Of a stretch of DNA of 49,299 nucleotides, positions 47,080-49,299 are shown one piece after another. Numbering within the stretch: position 1 is the first letter of the stretch; the number at the start of each line of letters is the position of its first letter. Source of the stretch: Smithella sp. (GTDB taxonomy: Bacteria > Desulfobacterota > Syntrophia > Syntrophales > Smithellaceae); NCBI GenBank assembly GCA_012522275.1, contig JAAYKU010000289.1:1-49299 (forward strand). The letters are read 5' to 3'. The position numbers and the translations under genes are program-made. The notes below the pieces were generated by a model. That model ran no database searches. It had not been told where the DNA came from and saw only the letters and a program-made list of their open reading frames with translations.

Positions 47080-48066
47080 ATGGTAGAAAATCTGGCGAAA
47101 AATCTTTACCGAATTATTATTCCCCTGCCCAACAGTCCGCTTAAGGACCTGAATTCCTACGTCATCAAGGGCGGGGATCGTAACCTGATCATCGATACGG
47201 GTTTTAACCGCACCGTATGTTACGAGGCCATGCAGCAGGGCTTAAACGAGCTGGCGATCGATTTGAACCGCACCGACTTCATGCTCACACACATGCATGC
47301 CGACCACACGGGACTCGTGGAAAGACTGGCCACCGACTCGAGCCGGATATTTTTCAGCCGCATCGATTCGCAGGTTTTCGATGAAGAAAACAGTTGGCAG
47401 CCGCTGATCGACTTTGCCGAAATCAACGGCTTTCCGGCCGACGAACTGCAAAGAGCCCTGCACAGCCATCCCGGCTTCAAATACAGCCCGGCGCGGAAAC
47501 CTGTTTTTACGCTGATCGAAGACGGAGATATCATCGAATGCGGCGATTACCGCCTGCGCTGCATTGCCACACCGGGGCACACACAGGGGCACATCTGCCT
47601 GTATGAAGAGCGCAAAAAGCTGTTTTTCACCGGGGATCACATTCTCTTTGACATCACGCCGCACATCGAATCGTGGGCCTACACCACCAATTCGCTGGCC
47701 GATTACATGGACAGTCTGGATAAGGTATATAACCTCGAGGTGGACATGGTTCTGCCCGGTCACAGGAATTTTCTGGGAGATCTGAAAAGCAGGATCGACG
47801 AGCTGAAGGCTCATCACCGCGACCGGGCGGATGAAGTGCTGGATGTGCTGGGCGACAAAACGATGAACGGCTATGAAATCGCCGCCGGGATGACCTGGGA
47901 TATCGACTGTGAAAGGTGGGAGGATTTTCCCATTGCCCAGAAATGGTTCGCCACCGGCGAAGCCATCGCTCACCTGCGTTATCTGGAGAGCGAAGGAAGA
48001 ATACATCGCGATACGAGCGGTAAAATCGTTACTTTTCGTTCGGTCAATGGCCGGCAGACCGGATAA
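47080..48066 (+). CDS. MBL-fold metallo-hydrolase
   Basis: LTHMHADHTGL, ATPGHTQGHICL, FTGDHILFD, VLPGHRN; C-terminal winged-helix-like region. Confidence 0.92.
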   Translation: MVENLAKNLYRIIIPLPNSPLKDLNSYVIKGGDRNLIIDTGFNRTVCYEAMQQGLNELAIDLNRTDFMLTHMHADHTGLVERLATDSSRIFFSRIDSQVFDEENSWQPLIDFAEINGFPADELQRALHSHPGFKYSPARKPVFTLIEDGDIIECGDYRLRCIATPGHTQGHICLYEERKKLFFTGDHILFDITPHIESWAYTTNSLADYMDSLDKVYNLEVDMVLPGHRNFLGDLKSRIDELKAHHRDRADEVLDVLGDKTMNGYEIAAGMTWDIDCERWEDFPIAQKWFATGEAIAHLRYLESEGRIHRDTSGKIVTFRSVNGRQTG

Positions 48067-48094
48067 ATCTCCGGCGGGAACGCGAAAAAAAGCT

Positions 48095-48132
48095 TATGGG
48101 GAAAAGGCAGCCGCCTTTTCCCCATATTTTTT
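48095..48132. terminator. Bidirectional terminator between convergent genes
   Basis: TATGGGGAAAAGGC-agcc-GCCTTTTCCCCATA, 14-bp stem with T-runs on both strands. Confidence 0.85.
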
Positions 48133-48590
48133 CAGAAAAAGATCATTCCCAGCGATTCGGCGATGCAGGCAGGTTTTTCCTGTCCCTCGATTTCAATGGT
48201 GTGAATCTGTGACATCAGCAGGCGGTTGCCCGGCTTTTCTTCGAGCGATTTCAGAACAATCCGGTCGCGGATTTTCGAGCCTGTTACCACCGGGTTGAGA
48301 AAGCGCACCTTGTCCAGGCCGTAATTGATGGACATTTTCGAGCCTTCCATCTTCAGGGGCACCTGATAGCTGAAAAAAGGCAGGTGAGACAGGGTCAGAA
48401 AGCCGTGTGCAATCGTGGTGCCGAACGGCCCGGCCGCCGCCTTTTCCTTATCCACGTGAATCCACTGATGATCCTTGGTGCTGTCGGCAAACTGATTAAT
48501 CTGATCTTGTGTAACCTCCGTCCAGTCGGACACAAAGATTTCTTTCCCGATATGTTTTCCCATATCCTGCAATACCGATTCGATCGACAT
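48132..48590 (-). CDS. MaoC-family hotdog dehydratase
   Basis: WTEVTQDQINQFADSTKDHQWIHVD, GTTIAHGFLTLSHLPFF, LNPVVTGSKIRDR. Confidence 0.92.
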   Translation of the reverse strand: MSIESVLQDMGKHIGKEIFVSDWTEVTQDQINQFADSTKDHQWIHVDKEKAAAGPFGTTIAHGFLTLSHLPFFSYQVPLKMEGSKMSINYGLDKVRFLNPVVTGSKIRDRIVLKSLEEKPGNRLLMSQIHTIEIEGQEKPACIAESLGMIFF

Positions 48591-48658
48591 ATTTTTTACT
48601 CCCTTCCTGTTTTATGAGCGTGCATCATAATCCTTTTGCCTGGTTTGGGCAATACGGA

Positions 48659-49299
48659 TTATTCCAGCGCTTCATTGACCTTGCCTTGCGCTTCTTTCGC
48701 TTCTTTCACAATCCTCTCGAACAGTTCCGCCACCGTCGGCTGGTCGTGAATCAGACCCTGCACCTGCCCTACCGGCAACACGCCCGTTTTGGAATCTCCA
48801 TCCTCGGTGGCCACCTTAATGGCCTTGAAGGCGTTGGCCATATAGGCCAGTTGTTTGGCATTGGCGTAACCGGAAAGCAGCACGCCGATAAAAAGCTTCA
48901 GATAAGGAATGCCGGCCTGGGCGGCGATGTCGCGGGAGTTAAAAAACGCAGCCGGCCAGCTCAGTCCCTTTTTAATCGCTCTTTTGGCCGCGTCCGTTTT
49001 CATGACCCGGCACAAAATGCCGTCGAAGCGCTTGGAAAACAATGTGTCGTAAACATCTTTTTCCATGGTGAGTTTTTTGTAGTTCTCATGCAGCGGGCTT
49101 TCCTTGGTGGTCATGAGCCTCGTGCCCATCGCCACGCCCGAAGCACCCAGCGCCAGCGCCGCGGCCAGACCCCGGCCGTCGGCAAAACCGCCCGCGCCGA
49201 TCACAGGTATTTTCAGATTTTCGGCCAGATGTGGAATCAGGACCAGCGAAGTGACGTCCTCTCCGTGAGCCGCCGCCTCCTGCCCGGTGGCGAGAATCG
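48659..49299 (-). CDS. Nitronate monooxygenase / NPD-family flavoprotein, 5' end beyond the window
   Basis: VIGAGGFADGRGLAAALALGASGVAMGTRLMTTKESP; the frame stays open to the window edge (ILATGQEAAAHGEDVTSLVLIPHLAENLKIPVIGAGG). Confidence 0.9.
   Translation of the reverse strand, partial: ILATGQEAAAHGEDVTSLVLIPHLAENLKIPVIGAGGFADGRGLAAALALGASGVAMGTRLMTTKESPLHENYKKLTMEKDVYDTLFSKRFDGILCRVMKTDAAKRAIKKGLSWPAAFFNSRDIAAQAGIPYLKLFIGVLLSGYANAKQLAYMANAFKAIKVATEDGDSKTGVLPVGQVQGLIHDQPTVAELFERIVKEAKEAQGKVNEALE

Noticed and set aside
1-49299. CRISPR arrays, transposons, prophage or defence systems
   Set aside because: Visual scan found no regularly spaced repeats, integrase/transposase or known defence genes in the ORF list.

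Overview
The window looks like ordinary, gene-dense chromosome of a Gram-negative, deltaproteobacteria-like anaerobe (lineage inferred from gene content only). Core blocks on the minus strand are: rimP-nusA-infB-DUF503-rbfA-nrnA-truB-rpsO-pnp-dut; a type IV pilus operon pilMNOPQ plus a TPR lipoprotein, with an ftsB-like gene upstream; and pepP-gcvH-lplA, rpsU, LOG-family and holA. Other genes include glnS, kdtA, rpe, hbd, a MarR regulator with a split ADP-forming acyl-CoA synthetase, a PAS/sigma-54 activator, cimA, tsaC, rng and assorted acyl-CoA genes. Three tRNAs are present: Gln-CTG, Gly-CCC and Arg-ACG. I see no CRISPR array, transposase, phage or defence island. The best non-obvious signal is upstream of citramalate synthase (42430-42629): a near-consensus promoter, a 23-aa leader peptide with 7 Ile codons (IIMNIIII) and a perfect 12-bp terminator, i.e. 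a candidate isoleucine attenuator. Secondary signals are a long stem-loop between rpsO and pnp, a shared TATTTTGTAT motif upstream of marR and the acd operon, an orphan + strand terminator at 772-808, and two possible gene remnants (1-130 and 12516-12640). All calls come from reading the sequence and the supplied translations; no database searches or folding programs were run.
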